NCBI GenBank assembly: GCA_036734385.1
Contig: DAIMYQ010000003.1
Location: 50,101-114,100 of the forward strand
DNA: 64,000 nucleotides
Origin: JAAYPI01 sp036734385
GTDB lineage: Bacteria > Bacteroidota > Bacteroidia > Bacteroidales > Paludibacteraceae
Direction: 5' to 3'
The notes under the pieces are model-generated. The model ran no database searches. It was not told where the DNA came from and was given only the letters and a program-made list of their open reading frames with translations. Position numbers and translations under genes: made by a program. This document shows, in pieces, positions 8,783 through 17,121 of this stretch; position 1 is the stretch's first letter, and the number at the start of each line of letters is the position of its first letter.

Positions 8783-10258
8783 TTATTCTCCACGGGTATA
8801 ATTGGGGGCTTCTTGTGTTATTGTTACGTCGTGAGGGTGGTTTTCTTTTACTCCGGCAGCTGTAATTCTCGTAAACTTAGCGTCATGTAGTTTTTCTATA
8901 TTGCTTGCTCCACAGTAACCCATTCCAGCTCGTAAACCTCCAACCATTTGATAAATAACTTCATATAAAGTTCCTTTGTAGGGAACGCGAGCAGCAATCC
9001 CTTCGGGAACAAGTTTTTTAATGTCTAATTCTCCACTTTGAAAATAGCGATCTTTTGACCCTTTTTCCATTGCTTCCAAAGAACCCATTCCTCGATAGGA
9101 TTTAAATTTACGTCCGTTGAAAAGGATTGTTTCACCCGGACTTTCTTCTGTTCCTGCAACTAATGAACCTATCATAACGGAATGTCCTCCTGCTGCAAGG
9201 GCTTTTACTATATCTCCGGAATAACGCAAACCTCCATCCGCAATTAATGGAATTTTAGTGCCTTTTATCGCTTTTGCAACGTCGTATACGGCAGTGAGTT
9301 GAGGAACTCCGACTCCTGCTACTACGCGGGTCGTACAGATGGAGCCCGGTCCTATACCGACTTTTACGCCATCAGCTCCTGCCTCAACTAATGCTTTAGC
9401 TGCTTCGCCGGTAGCTATATTTCCCACTACAATATCAATTTGAGGAAAGCGTTTTTTTGCTTCTTTTAATTTTTCGATAACAGAATACGAATGTCCGTGA
9501 GCCGTATCTATAACAATGGCATCAGCCCCTGCATCAACTAATGCTTGCATACGTTCCATCGTGTCCTCTGTAACGCCAACTCCGGCAGCTACACGCAGGC
9601 GACCTTTTGAATCTTTGCAAGCCATTGGTTTATCTTTGGCTTTAGTAATATCTTTGTAAGTAACTAGCCCTACGAGTTTGCCGTCTTTGTCTATTACGGG
9701 AAGTTTCTCGATTTTATTTACCTGTAAAATTTGTGCAGCAGCTTCAAGGTCGGTAGATTGATAAGTTGTAACCAAATTTTCTTTGGTCATAACGTCATCA
9801 ATAAACTTATCGAGATTTCTTTCGAAACGTAAATCACGGTTGGTTACAATACCCACTAAATATCTATTGTCATCTACAACCGGAATTCCGCCGATTTTAT
9901 ATTCGGACATAATGGCTAACGCATCTCTCACGGTGGATCCTCGTTTAATCGTAATAGGATCATAAATCATGCCGTTTTCTGCACGTTTTACAATAGCCAC
10001 CTGTCGGGCTTGTTCTTCTATAGGCATATTTTTGTGAATAACGCCAATGCCACCTTCTCGAGCAATAGAAATAGCCATTTTAGATTCTGTTACCGTATCC
10101 ATAGCTGCAGTAACAAAAGGTATTTTTAACTCAATGTTTTTAGAAAATTTAGTTGTCAAATCAACTTCGCGGGGAAGAACCTCGGAATAAGCAGGAATCA
10201 ACAAGACATCGTCAAATGTTAGACCGTCGAAAACTATTTTATCTGCAATAAATGACAT
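8783..10258 (-). CDS. guaB: Inosine-5'-monophosphate dehydrogenase
   Basis: 491 residues, a normal length. It oxidises IMP to XMP with NAD+, the committed step of guanine nucleotide synthesis. The catalytic loop G-I-G-P-G-S-I-C-T-T-R places the thioimidate cysteine at 308. Two CBS domains occupy about 95-210 (V-M-T-K-E-N-L between them). The mobile flap has G-S-K-D-R-Y-F-Q, and G-M-G-S-L-E-A-M binds substrate. Start M-S-F-I-A-D-K. The stop lies 25 nt before the PpiC-type gene, so the chaperones may share its transcript. A TAAATTTG box stands 28 nt upstream. Confidence 0.97.
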   Translation of the reverse strand: MSFIADKIVFDGLTFDDVLLIPAYSEVLPREVDLTTKFSKNIELKIPFVTAAMDTVTESKMAISIAREGGIGVIHKNMPIEEQARQVAIVKRAENGMIYDPITIKRGSTVRDALAIMSEYKIGGIPVVDDNRYLVGIVTNRDLRFERNLDKFIDDVMTKENLVTTYQSTDLEAAAQILQVNKIEKLPVIDKDGKLVGLVTYKDITKAKDKPMACKDSKGRLRVAAGVGVTEDTMERMQALVDAGADAIVIDTAHGHSYSVIEKLKEAKKRFPQIDIVVGNIATGEAAKALVEAGADGVKVGIGPGSICTTRVVAGVGVPQLTAVYDVAKAIKGTKIPLIADGGLRYSGDIVKALAAGGHSVMIGSLVAGTEESPGETILFNGRKFKSYRGMGSLEAMEKGSKDRYFQSGELDIKKLVPEGIAARVPYKGTLYEVIYQMVGGLRAGMGYCGASNIEKLHDAKFTRITAAGVKENHPHDVTITQEAPNYTRGE

Positions 10259-10286
10259 ACATTCGAGGTGTTAAAATTATTGCGTG

Positions 10287-10294
10287 CAAATTTA
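10287..10294 (-). promoter_or_regulatory. Promoter -7 box for guaB
   Basis: The minus strand reads TAAATTTGC, matching TAnnTTTG, 28 nt before the guaB ATG. The -33 element is not clear. Confidence 0.5.
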
Positions 10295-10382
10295 CAAAAA
10301 AATATCAGACTTTGCGTGAAATTACGAAGTTAAAATTAGTTATGTAAATTCACTTTTGAGACAGGAAAATGTTATTTTTTTG

Positions 10383-11294
10383 CTAAAAATGAAATATCTT
10401 CCGATCCTCTGCTAGAAGCGTGTTTTTAAATATTTCACGGGCTTCTTTTAAAAGAATTTCGGTTTTGGCGTATCTTGCCGAAAAATGTCCAATAATCAGT
10501 TGTTTGACATCTGCCTGTTGTGCTATTACAGCTGCTTGTTTTGCAGTAGAATGTAATGTCTGTTTAGCACGTAATTTTTCTGATTCGGCAAAAGTTGCTT
10601 CGTGAAATAAACAATCTACGCCTCGTATGATAGGAATAATTGTTTCATTATAAGCGGTATCAGAACAATAAGCATAACTTTTTGGAGGAGTGGCGGGCGA
10701 CAGGAAGGTTTCATTTGAAATTATTTTGCCTTCCGGTGTTACGAAATTTGCTCCATTTTTGATGTCCTTCAAATCTTTTACACCAACCTTGTAAAAATCA
10801 ATAATATCCCTTTTTAAATGGGGCTGTCTTGGCTTTTCTTTGAATAAAAAGCCGCAAGTGGGAACGCCGTGTTTCAGCGGGATTGTTTCTACGGTTAAAG
10901 ATTTATCTTCGTATATAACTTCATTCTTCAGTGGATTAAAAGGTTCAAAAAGCACATTAAAAGTAAGATCGTGACAAAAGTATTTTAGATGAGGTTCCAG
11001 TAAGCCTTGCAAATCGGGGTGAGCGTGAATATGTAGGCTTGCTGTTCGTTTCATCAAACCTAATGTTGATATGACAGAGATGATTCCAAAACAGTGGTCT
11101 CCATGTAAATGAGAAATAAATATGTGATTCAATCGGGTTGTTTTTATTGCTAATTCCCTCATTCTAAACTGTGTGCCGTCAGCACAATCTATCATAAAGC
11201 TTTTGTCGCGTACGCACACGATTTGCGAGGCTGAAAATCTTCCGTAAGATGGAATGGCTGAGCCACAACCCAAAATAGTTACTTCAAAATTCAT
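10383..11294 (-). CDS. rnz: Ribonuclease Z
   Basis: 303 residues, the short dimeric form. It cuts the 3' trailer from tRNA precursors that lack an encoded CCA, and also acts on other RNAs. The zinc site H-L-H-G-D-H is seen at about 62-67, preceded by F-I-S. A further ligand D is in Y-C-S-D-T-A, and H in L-I-I-G-H-F-S-A-R-Y closes the fold; H-S-T-A-K-Q is the family's C-terminal signature. The start codon overlaps the recQ stop by 4 nt, so translation is probably coupled. The window's one tRNA gene does encode CCA, so at least that tRNA would not strictly need this enzyme. Confidence 0.95.
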   Translation of the reverse strand: MNFEVTILGCGSAIPSYGRFSASQIVCVRDKSFMIDCADGTQFRMRELAIKTTRLNHIFISHLHGDHCFGIISVISTLGLMKRTASLHIHAHPDLQGLLEPHLKYFCHDLTFNVLFEPFNPLKNEVIYEDKSLTVETIPLKHGVPTCGFLFKEKPRQPHLKRDIIDFYKVGVKDLKDIKNGANFVTPEGKIISNETFLSPATPPKSYAYCSDTAYNETIIPIIRGVDCLFHEATFAESEKLRAKQTLHSTAKQAAVIAQQADVKQLIIGHFSARYAKTEILLKEAREIFKNTLLAEDRKIFHF

Positions 11295-13198
11295 GTTACT
11301 ACTTGTTTTATGTGTAATTTTAAATCCTTATCTGCTATTAATTCACCTTGTTCGATGAGTAATCGAATTATTTTTATTGTTTTTTCTTCATCCTTGGATA
11401 AAGCATCCGTTAATTCTGAAATGGTTAATGGTTCTTCTTGTAATCTTTCTCTTATTTTTTCAGTCATTTCGGAGAAGTATTCAGTGCTTACTTTTGCCCT
11501 TTTACTTGCCAAACAAACATCACATTGCCCACAGTCTGTCGTGTTTTTTTCACCGAAATAATTCAATAAAATTCTACTTCTGCAAATGTCTTTGTTGGTT
11601 GCATAGTTTAAAATTGACTCTGCTCTTTCTTCAAATCGAGCCTTTCTTTCTTCGTAAACTTCTTTTGTTAGGATAATTCTTTCAGAGTGTTGCCTTTGTT
11701 GGACAAAAACGATGAAAGGTGTTTTTTTTCTCGGAACATATTGAATAACCCCTTGTTTAGAAAGGTAAATTAAAAGTTGATACACTTCATCTTTCGCAAG
11801 TCCTGCTCTTTGTGCGATTAATTCTTCGTTTATATAAGCAAAATCAGTGAATAAACCCGTGTAAGAACGTAATAACGTTTTGATTAGTGTTTCTATTTTT
11901 TGATTTTTGTCAGGCATCTTGTATAATGCATCTCGATGAATCGTAAAAATCACTCTCGAGCTGGAATCAATTTCTTCGGTATACTCGATATATCCTGCTT
12001 GTTGTAACATTTTCAGTGCACTGTAAGTCGTTAGAATCGGCAGGTGAAATTTTGTGCAAAAATCAGCAATGTTAAAGTTGAAAACTGCTCCTTCACAACT
12101 TTCAACGGGTATTTGCAGGTAATTGCATAGAGCATCGTAAACTTTAACAATTTGTTCTTTTGCAGGGAAATTGTCAGCTATTCTTTTTTTTATTTTTGTG
12201 CTATCATTATTGCTATATAACAAAATGGCATAAGCCTTTTTCTCGTCTCTTCCCGCTCGTCCGGCCTCTTGAAAATAGCTTTCTATACTATCCGGTAAAT
12301 CCATGTGAATAACGCTCCGAACATCAGCTTTGTCAATGCCCATACCAAAAGCATTGGTGGCTACTATAACGCGACATTCATCTGTTTTCCAACGTTTTTG
12401 ACGAATGTCTTTTGTTTGGTTTGACAGTCCGGCGTGAAAATAATCTGCAGAAATGCCATTTCCATTCAGAAAGTCGGAAATCTCTTTTGTTTTTTTGCGA
12501 TTACGAACATAAACAACGGCGGTGCCTTTTATCGAACGTAAGATTTTTAAAAGTTGATCGAGTTTGTCATCCGTTTCTCTTACCACATATGCTAAATTAC
12601 TTCTTTCAAAACTTTTTTGAAAAACGTTTTTAGTGGGGAATTTTAGCTGTTTTTGAATATCAGTAACAACTTCCGGAGTAGCCGTGGCTGTCAGTGCTAA
12701 TATAGGTACACCGGGCAAGAATTCTCTGATATTGGCAATTTGCAGATAAGATGGACGAAAATCGTAACCCCATTGGGAAATGCAATGTGATTCGTCAACG
12801 GCAATCATGCTGATATGCAGATTTGGAAGTTTCTGTAAAAAAATATTGGTAGAAAGTCTTTCCGGCGAAACGTATAAAAATTTGTAGTTGCCATACATAC
12901 AATTGTCTATCGTTATCATGATTTCCTCGTATGACATTCCCGAAAAAATGGCAGATGCTTTGATGTTCTGCTTTTTTAGAGTCTCGACTTGATCTTTCAT
13001 TAGGGCGATGAGGGGTGTTACTACAAGGCACAATCCCTCTTTTGCCAAGGCCGGAACTTGGAATGTGATTGATTTCCCTCCTCCTGTCGGCATTAACCCT
13101 AGAGTGTCCTTGCCATTGCCAATGGACTGAATAATATCCAGTTGTAAGGAACGGAAGTCAGAATAGCCCCAATATTTTTTTAATATTTCGTGATACAC
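11291..13198 (-). CDS. recQ: ATP-dependent DNA helicase RecQ
   Basis: 635 residues from a GTG at 13198. The TTG three bases before it is also possible; no ATG is near. M-Y-H-E-I-L-K-K-Y-W-G-Y is the usual RecQ opening. Walker A is M-P-T-G-G-G-K-S, motif II D-E-S-H-C, motif VI Q-E-A-G-R-A-G-R-D. The RQC zinc cysteines are in C-R-S-R-I-L-L-N-Y-F-G and C-G-Q-C-D-V-C. A winged-helix part follows. No clear HRDC domain is seen; a short helix-turn-helix-like tail ends the protein. Works in recombination repair with RecJ, the gene just upstream (18 nt). Confidence 0.95.
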   Translation of the reverse strand: MYHEILKKYWGYSDFRSLQLDIIQSIGNGKDTLGLMPTGGGKSITFQVPALAKEGLCLVVTPLIALMKDQVETLKKQNIKASAIFSGMSYEEIMITIDNCMYGNYKFLYVSPERLSTNIFLQKLPNLHISMIAVDESHCISQWGYDFRPSYLQIANIREFLPGVPILALTATATPEVVTDIQKQLKFPTKNVFQKSFERSNLAYVVRETDDKLDQLLKILRSIKGTAVVYVRNRKKTKEISDFLNGNGISADYFHAGLSNQTKDIRQKRWKTDECRVIVATNAFGMGIDKADVRSVIHMDLPDSIESYFQEAGRAGRDEKKAYAILLYSNNDSTKIKKRIADNFPAKEQIVKVYDALCNYLQIPVESCEGAVFNFNIADFCTKFHLPILTTYSALKMLQQAGYIEYTEEIDSSSRVIFTIHRDALYKMPDKNQKIETLIKTLLRSYTGLFTDFAYINEELIAQRAGLAKDEVYQLLIYLSKQGVIQYVPRKKTPFIVFVQQRQHSERIILTKEVYEERKARFEERAESILNYATNKDICRSRILLNYFGEKNTTDCGQCDVCLASKRAKVSTEYFSEMTEKIRERLQEEPLTISELTDALSKDEEKTIKIIRLLIEQGELIADKDLKLHIKQVVT

Positions 13199-13216
13199 CA
13201 AAAAACAGGATTTGAA

Positions 13217-14941
13217 TTAATTGTTGACCTTAATGTCTTTAATCAATAATTGAATATTTTTATTTCCGTTAAAGACGTTCTCTTCTATCGTATAACAAAT
13301 GTTTATCGGCTTTAAATCTTTGATGTGTACATTGAATTTTTCACCCATTCCAAAAGCTATTCCATTCATCACGTTTTCAGAACAAGGTTCTGTGAGTTCC
13401 AGTTTAAGATGTTCTAAATCTTTTCCGACAAGTCGGCTGGTTCCGTAATCTGTAACTTTGTAGGTGGAAAAGACAGGTTTCATGTTTTCGGGTCCGAAAG
13501 GTGCAAATTGCTGCAAAATATTGAAAAATTTGGGTGTGATTTCACTAAAATTAATTTCCGCGTCAATTTCTATTTGGGGTATTTTTTGGTCGTTTGTAAT
13601 ATTTTCTGTTACAAACTCATCGAAACGGCGTGTAAATTCAGCAACATGCTCTTCTTTCATTGTCAATCCGGCGGCATACATGTGTCCTCCAAAATTTTCC
13701 AGCAAATCGCGACATGAGTCAATAGCTTTGTAAATGTCGAAACCGCTGACAGAACGTGCAGAACCTGTTGCAAAACCGTTGGAAAGGGTCATCACGATTG
13801 ACGGACGATAATATAATTCGCTGAGTCTTGAAGCTACAATTCCAATAACACCTTTACTCCATTCGGGGTTATATACAACAATTGAATTTTTATTTTCAAA
13901 ATCTTCGTTGCCTTCGATAAAATCTTTTGCATTTCCAGTTGTTTTTTTGTCCAAATCTTTGCGTTCCTCATTGTATTGGTCGATGCAATCGCTTTTTTCT
14001 TTGGCAAAAGTGAAGTCCTTACTGATAAGCAATTCTACTGCTTCTTTCCCCGAACGCATACGCCCGGATGCATTGATGCGCGGACCTATTTTAAATACAA
14101 TATCACTCACTGTTATCTCTTTTCCACGAAGTCCGCAAACATCAATAATGGCTTGCAAACCAATGCTTGGGTTCGCATTTAATTGTTTTAGTCCAAAGAA
14201 CATTAGAACTCTGTTCTCTCCGGTTATGGGAACAATATCCGAAGCAATGCTTACAGCAAGCAAATCAAGTAGGGGAGTGATTGTTTCAAAATCAATGCGA
14301 TTGCTCATGGCAAATGCTTGCACAAACTTAAATCCTACTCCGCAACCGGAAAGATGTCCGTAAGGATAGGTGGAGTCGATGCGTTTGGGGTCTAACACCG
14401 CAACAGCATCGGGTAGAGTTTCGTCTGGCGTGTGGTGGTCGCAAATAATGAAATCCACGCCTTTTTCTTTTGCATACTTAACTTTTTCTATGGCTTTTAT
14501 ACCACAATCCAAAACAATTATCAGCGAAAAACCATTTTCGGCAGCAAAGTCAATGCCTTTGTAGGAAATCCCATAGCCTTCGTTGTATCTGTCCGGTATG
14601 TAAAAATCGATATTTGAATAAAATTGTTGTAAAAACTTATAAACGAGTGCAACCGCTGTTGTCCCATCCACATCATAATCTCCATAGATGAGGATTTTTT
14701 CTTTTTTTCCCATCGCTTTATTGAGCCTTTCTACTGCTTTATCCATGTCATTAAGCAAGAAAGGGTTATGAAGATGTGCCATTTGGGGTCGGAAAAAGTT
14801 TTTTGCTTCTTCCATTGTGTGGATGCCTCGTTGTACTAACAGTTTACACAAAGTAGGACTTATACCCAGTTCATTTGTTAATTTTTTTTGATATTTTTTT
14901 TCTTCTGCTGTAAGCTCTTTTACAATCCATTTGTTTGTCAT
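13217..14941 (-). CDS. recJ: Single-stranded-DNA exonuclease RecJ
   Basis: 574 residues, the normal length. It is a 5'-3' exonuclease of the DHH phosphoesterase family. Motif I is I-Y-G-D-Y-D-V-D-G-T-T at about 82-92, motif III I-I-C-D-H-H-T-P-D, and a later metal site is in G-C-G-V-G-F-K. The DHHA1 domain has G-G-H-M-Y-A-A-G-L-T and an OB-fold ends the protein. First gene of a recJ-recQ-rnz run on the minus strand. In E. coli RecJ and RecQ act together at stalled forks, so the pairing is meaningful. Several long antisense frames here are shadows. Confidence 0.97.
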   Translation of the reverse strand: MTNKWIVKELTAEEKKYQKKLTNELGISPTLCKLLVQRGIHTMEEAKNFFRPQMAHLHNPFLLNDMDKAVERLNKAMGKKEKILIYGDYDVDGTTAVALVYKFLQQFYSNIDFYIPDRYNEGYGISYKGIDFAAENGFSLIIVLDCGIKAIEKVKYAKEKGVDFIICDHHTPDETLPDAVAVLDPKRIDSTYPYGHLSGCGVGFKFVQAFAMSNRIDFETITPLLDLLAVSIASDIVPITGENRVLMFFGLKQLNANPSIGLQAIIDVCGLRGKEITVSDIVFKIGPRINASGRMRSGKEAVELLISKDFTFAKEKSDCIDQYNEERKDLDKKTTGNAKDFIEGNEDFENKNSIVVYNPEWSKGVIGIVASRLSELYYRPSIVMTLSNGFATGSARSVSGFDIYKAIDSCRDLLENFGGHMYAAGLTMKEEHVAEFTRRFDEFVTENITNDQKIPQIEIDAEINFSEITPKFFNILQQFAPFGPENMKPVFSTYKVTDYGTSRLVGKDLEHLKLELTEPCSENVMNGIAFGMGEKFNVHIKDLKPINICYTIEENVFNGNKNIQLLIKDIKVNN

Positions 14942-14990
14942 ATAGTGGTTTTTTATTTATCAAAGGACGTCACACAATCTAAAAGTTGTG

Positions 14991-14998
14991 TATATTTG
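14991..14998 (+). promoter_or_regulatory. Possible promoter -7 box for tsaC
   Basis: TATATTTGC matches TAnnTTTG 128 nt upstream of the chosen tsaC start. No matching -33 TTG at 19-20 nt was found, so support is modest. Confidence 0.4.
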
Positions 14999-15125
14999 CA
15001 CTTCATGAATGCCATTGCAAGAACTTGCAACTTGTAAAAATACAACAAAAAAGTAGAAAGTCAATATTGATTTTTTAAAAAAATGTTTACGAGTTTTTTT
15101 GTTTGCCATTTTATTTGAATATGCG

Positions 15126-15686
15126 ATGATAACAGAACTAAAAAAAGCAGTCGAGATCTTAAGAGAAGGTGGAATTATTTTATATCCTACAGATACCATT
15201 TGGGGGATTGGTTGCGATGCAACCAATGAAAAGGCTGTAAAACGTATTTACGAAATTAAGCAACGAGAAGAGACGAAATCGATGTTGGTGCTGTTGGATA
15301 GTAGTGCAAAATTGCAAGCATATTTATCCGATGTGCCCGAAATAGCCTGGGATTTGATTGATGTTGCCGACAAACCTCTTACAATTATTTATCCACAGGG
15401 CAAAAATTTAGCAGCTAATTTGTTAAGTGCTGATGGTACGATTGGCATTCGCATAACGCAAGAAATTTTTTCAAAGCGATTATGCGAAATGTTTCGAAAG
15501 CCCATTGTTTCGACATCCGCTAATGTGAGTGGGAATCCCTCGCCTAGGAATTTTGCTGAGATTTCTGATGAAATCAAACAAAAGATGGATTATATTGTCG
15601 ACTTTAGGCAAGGAGAAGAGCAACAAAGTAGTCCGTCTAGCATTATTAAGTTGCAAAAAGATGGAAGTTTTGTAATTTTGCGATAA
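15126..15686 (+). CDS. tsaC: L-threonylcarbamoyladenylate synthase (Sua5/YrdC/TsaC family)
   Basis: 186 residues from the ATG at 15126 (M-I-T-E-L-K-K-A-V). An upstream in-frame TTG would add nine residues with no family support. It makes threonylcarbamoyl-AMP from threonine, bicarbonate and ATP for the t6A37 tRNA modification. Family signatures are G-G-I-I-L-Y-P-T-D-T-I-W-G at 16-28, K-Q-R-E-E-T-K-S-M-L (the K-R-x-K-x-K/S-N loop), and S-T-S-A-N-V-S-G near 137-144. It has only the catalytic domain, as in TsaC, without the Sua5 C-terminal extension. The next gene starts 14 nt on. Confidence 0.93.
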   Translation: MITELKKAVEILREGGIILYPTDTIWGIGCDATNEKAVKRIYEIKQREETKSMLVLLDSSAKLQAYLSDVPEIAWDLIDVADKPLTIIYPQGKNLAANLLSADGTIGIRITQEIFSKRLCEMFRKPIVSTSANVSGNPSPRNFAEISDEIKQKMDYIVDFRQGEEQQSSPSSIIKLQKDGSFVILR

Positions 15687-15700
15687 TAAATTATTTCCTT

Positions 15701-17116
15701 GTGAAGTACAAAAATCAATTAAAAAAATATATCCTTTCTGATTATCTCACGGCTTTGCTTGCCTGGTTTTTGTTTTATATATTTCGCAGAATAGAAATTG
15801 ACCTGATTGCAATAAGAGATATTCAAATGTTTGTGCCTATGTACAACGCCAGGTTGACGATGCTCGTTGTCCCTGTTTTTTGGTTGGGCGTTTATTGGCT
15901 TTCGGGATATTACAACACTTCTTTTCTAAAATCAAGATTATCAGAACTTTTTACGACTTTTGCAAGCGTGTTTTTTGGAACTTTGGTTATTTTCTTTGCT
16001 GTTTTGGTCGACGACCCTGTTTCCTCATATACGTTTTATTATGTTTCTTTTCTCGTACTTTTTTCTATTCATTTTGTTCTTACCTATTTTTGCCGTCTTG
16101 TTATTACAACAATTTCGGCGAAACTTATTCATAATAGACAGAAAGGATTTAGAACGCTTATTCTTGGGGTTGGAGATAAAGCTTTCAAACTGAGTTCTGA
16201 ATTAAACCAAATGAAACAGTCTCTTGGATACATGATAGAGGGATTTGTGGTCGCACAAAAGAAGGAACAACAAAAGGTGGCTTCTAATGACATACTAGGA
16301 ACCATATTGGATATTAATTCATTGCTTAAAAAATATAATGTTGATGTTGTAATTATTGCTGTTGATAATATTTCTGAAGATGAAATATACCAGTTGATGT
16401 ATGATCTTTGCTCTAAGAACGTAAAAATAAAAATAGTTCCTGGTTTGTTCGAGATTTTGACGGGAAGTGTAAAAATGAAAAGTATCTATGCCGTTCCTCT
16501 TATTGATTTGGTAGAGGTTCGGATGAGCGATTTCCAGAAAAATGTGAAGCGTGTTATTGATGTCGTTACATCATTGTTTGTTTTGCTACTTCTCATGCCG
16601 CTGTTTTTTTTCTTGGCGATAAAGATAAAGTCAGACTCAGAAGGATCAATGATTTATAAACAAGAAAGAATTGGTCTACACGGTGTGCCATTTATTATAT
16701 ACAAATTTAGGACTATGTATCAGGATTCGGAAAGAGAAGGTATCCCAAAACTTTCTTGCGAGAATGACGAGAGAGTAACACGTTTCGGTAAATTTATGCG
16801 AAAATATCGTCTGGATGAATTGCCTCAATTTTACAATGTATTGAAAGGGGAAATGTCCTTGGTCGGACCACGTCCTGAAAGACGCTATTTTATTGACCAA
16901 ATAATACAACAAGCTCCTTATTACCAGCGTCTGACTAATGTTCGTCCAGGAATCACTTCTTGGGGGATGGTAAAGTTCGGATATGCCAATACCGTGGAAA
17001 AAATGATAGAAAGGTCGAGGTTTGACATTTCTTATATGGAAAATATGTCGTTGATCATTGATATTAAAATATTGATTTATACCATAAAAACTATTCTTAC
17101 CGGTAAGGGCCTTTAG
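15701..17116 (+). CDS. Polyprenyl-phosphate sugar-1-phosphate transferase (WcaJ/WbaP-like)
   Basis: 471 residues from a GTG start (M-K-Y-K-N-Q). The N-terminal half has four or five membrane helices (about 10-145), then a Rossmann-like CoA-binding domain (G-V-G-D-K-A-F-K). The C-terminal bacterial sugar transferase domain begins K-R-V-I-D-V-V and holds the hallmark I-Y-K-F-R-T-M, R-L-D-E-L-P-Q, M-S-L-V-G-P-R-P-E-R and R-P-G-I-T-S-W-G. It moves a sugar phosphate from a UDP-sugar to undecaprenyl phosphate and starts capsule, exopolysaccharide or O-antigen synthesis. No glycan cluster follows, so it stands apart from one. The donor sugar is not predictable. Confidence 0.9.
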   Translation: MKYKNQLKKYILSDYLTALLAWFLFYIFRRIEIDLIAIRDIQMFVPMYNARLTMLVVPVFWLGVYWLSGYYNTSFLKSRLSELFTTFASVFFGTLVIFFAVLVDDPVSSYTFYYVSFLVLFSIHFVLTYFCRLVITTISAKLIHNRQKGFRTLILGVGDKAFKLSSELNQMKQSLGYMIEGFVVAQKKEQQKVASNDILGTILDINSLLKKYNVDVVIIAVDNISEDEIYQLMYDLCSKNVKIKIVPGLFEILTGSVKMKSIYAVPLIDLVEVRMSDFQKNVKRVIDVVTSLFVLLLLMPLFFFLAIKIKSDSEGSMIYKQERIGLHGVPFIIYKFRTMYQDSEREGIPKLSCENDERVTRFGKFMRKYRLDELPQFYNVLKGEMSLVGPRPERRYFIDQIIQQAPYYQRLTNVRPGITSWGMVKFGYANTVEKMIERSRFDISYMENMSLIIDIKILIYTIKTILTGKGL

Positions 17117-17121
17117 GTTAG

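Noticed and set aside
8758..8793. GTG-started extension of the PpiC-type chaperone
   Set aside because: It would put a basic stretch before a clean signal peptide starting at the ATG at 8757.
13908..14363. 151-codon plus-strand frame antisense to recJ
   Set aside because: recJ is intact on the other strand with all motifs; this is a shadow without recognisable domains.
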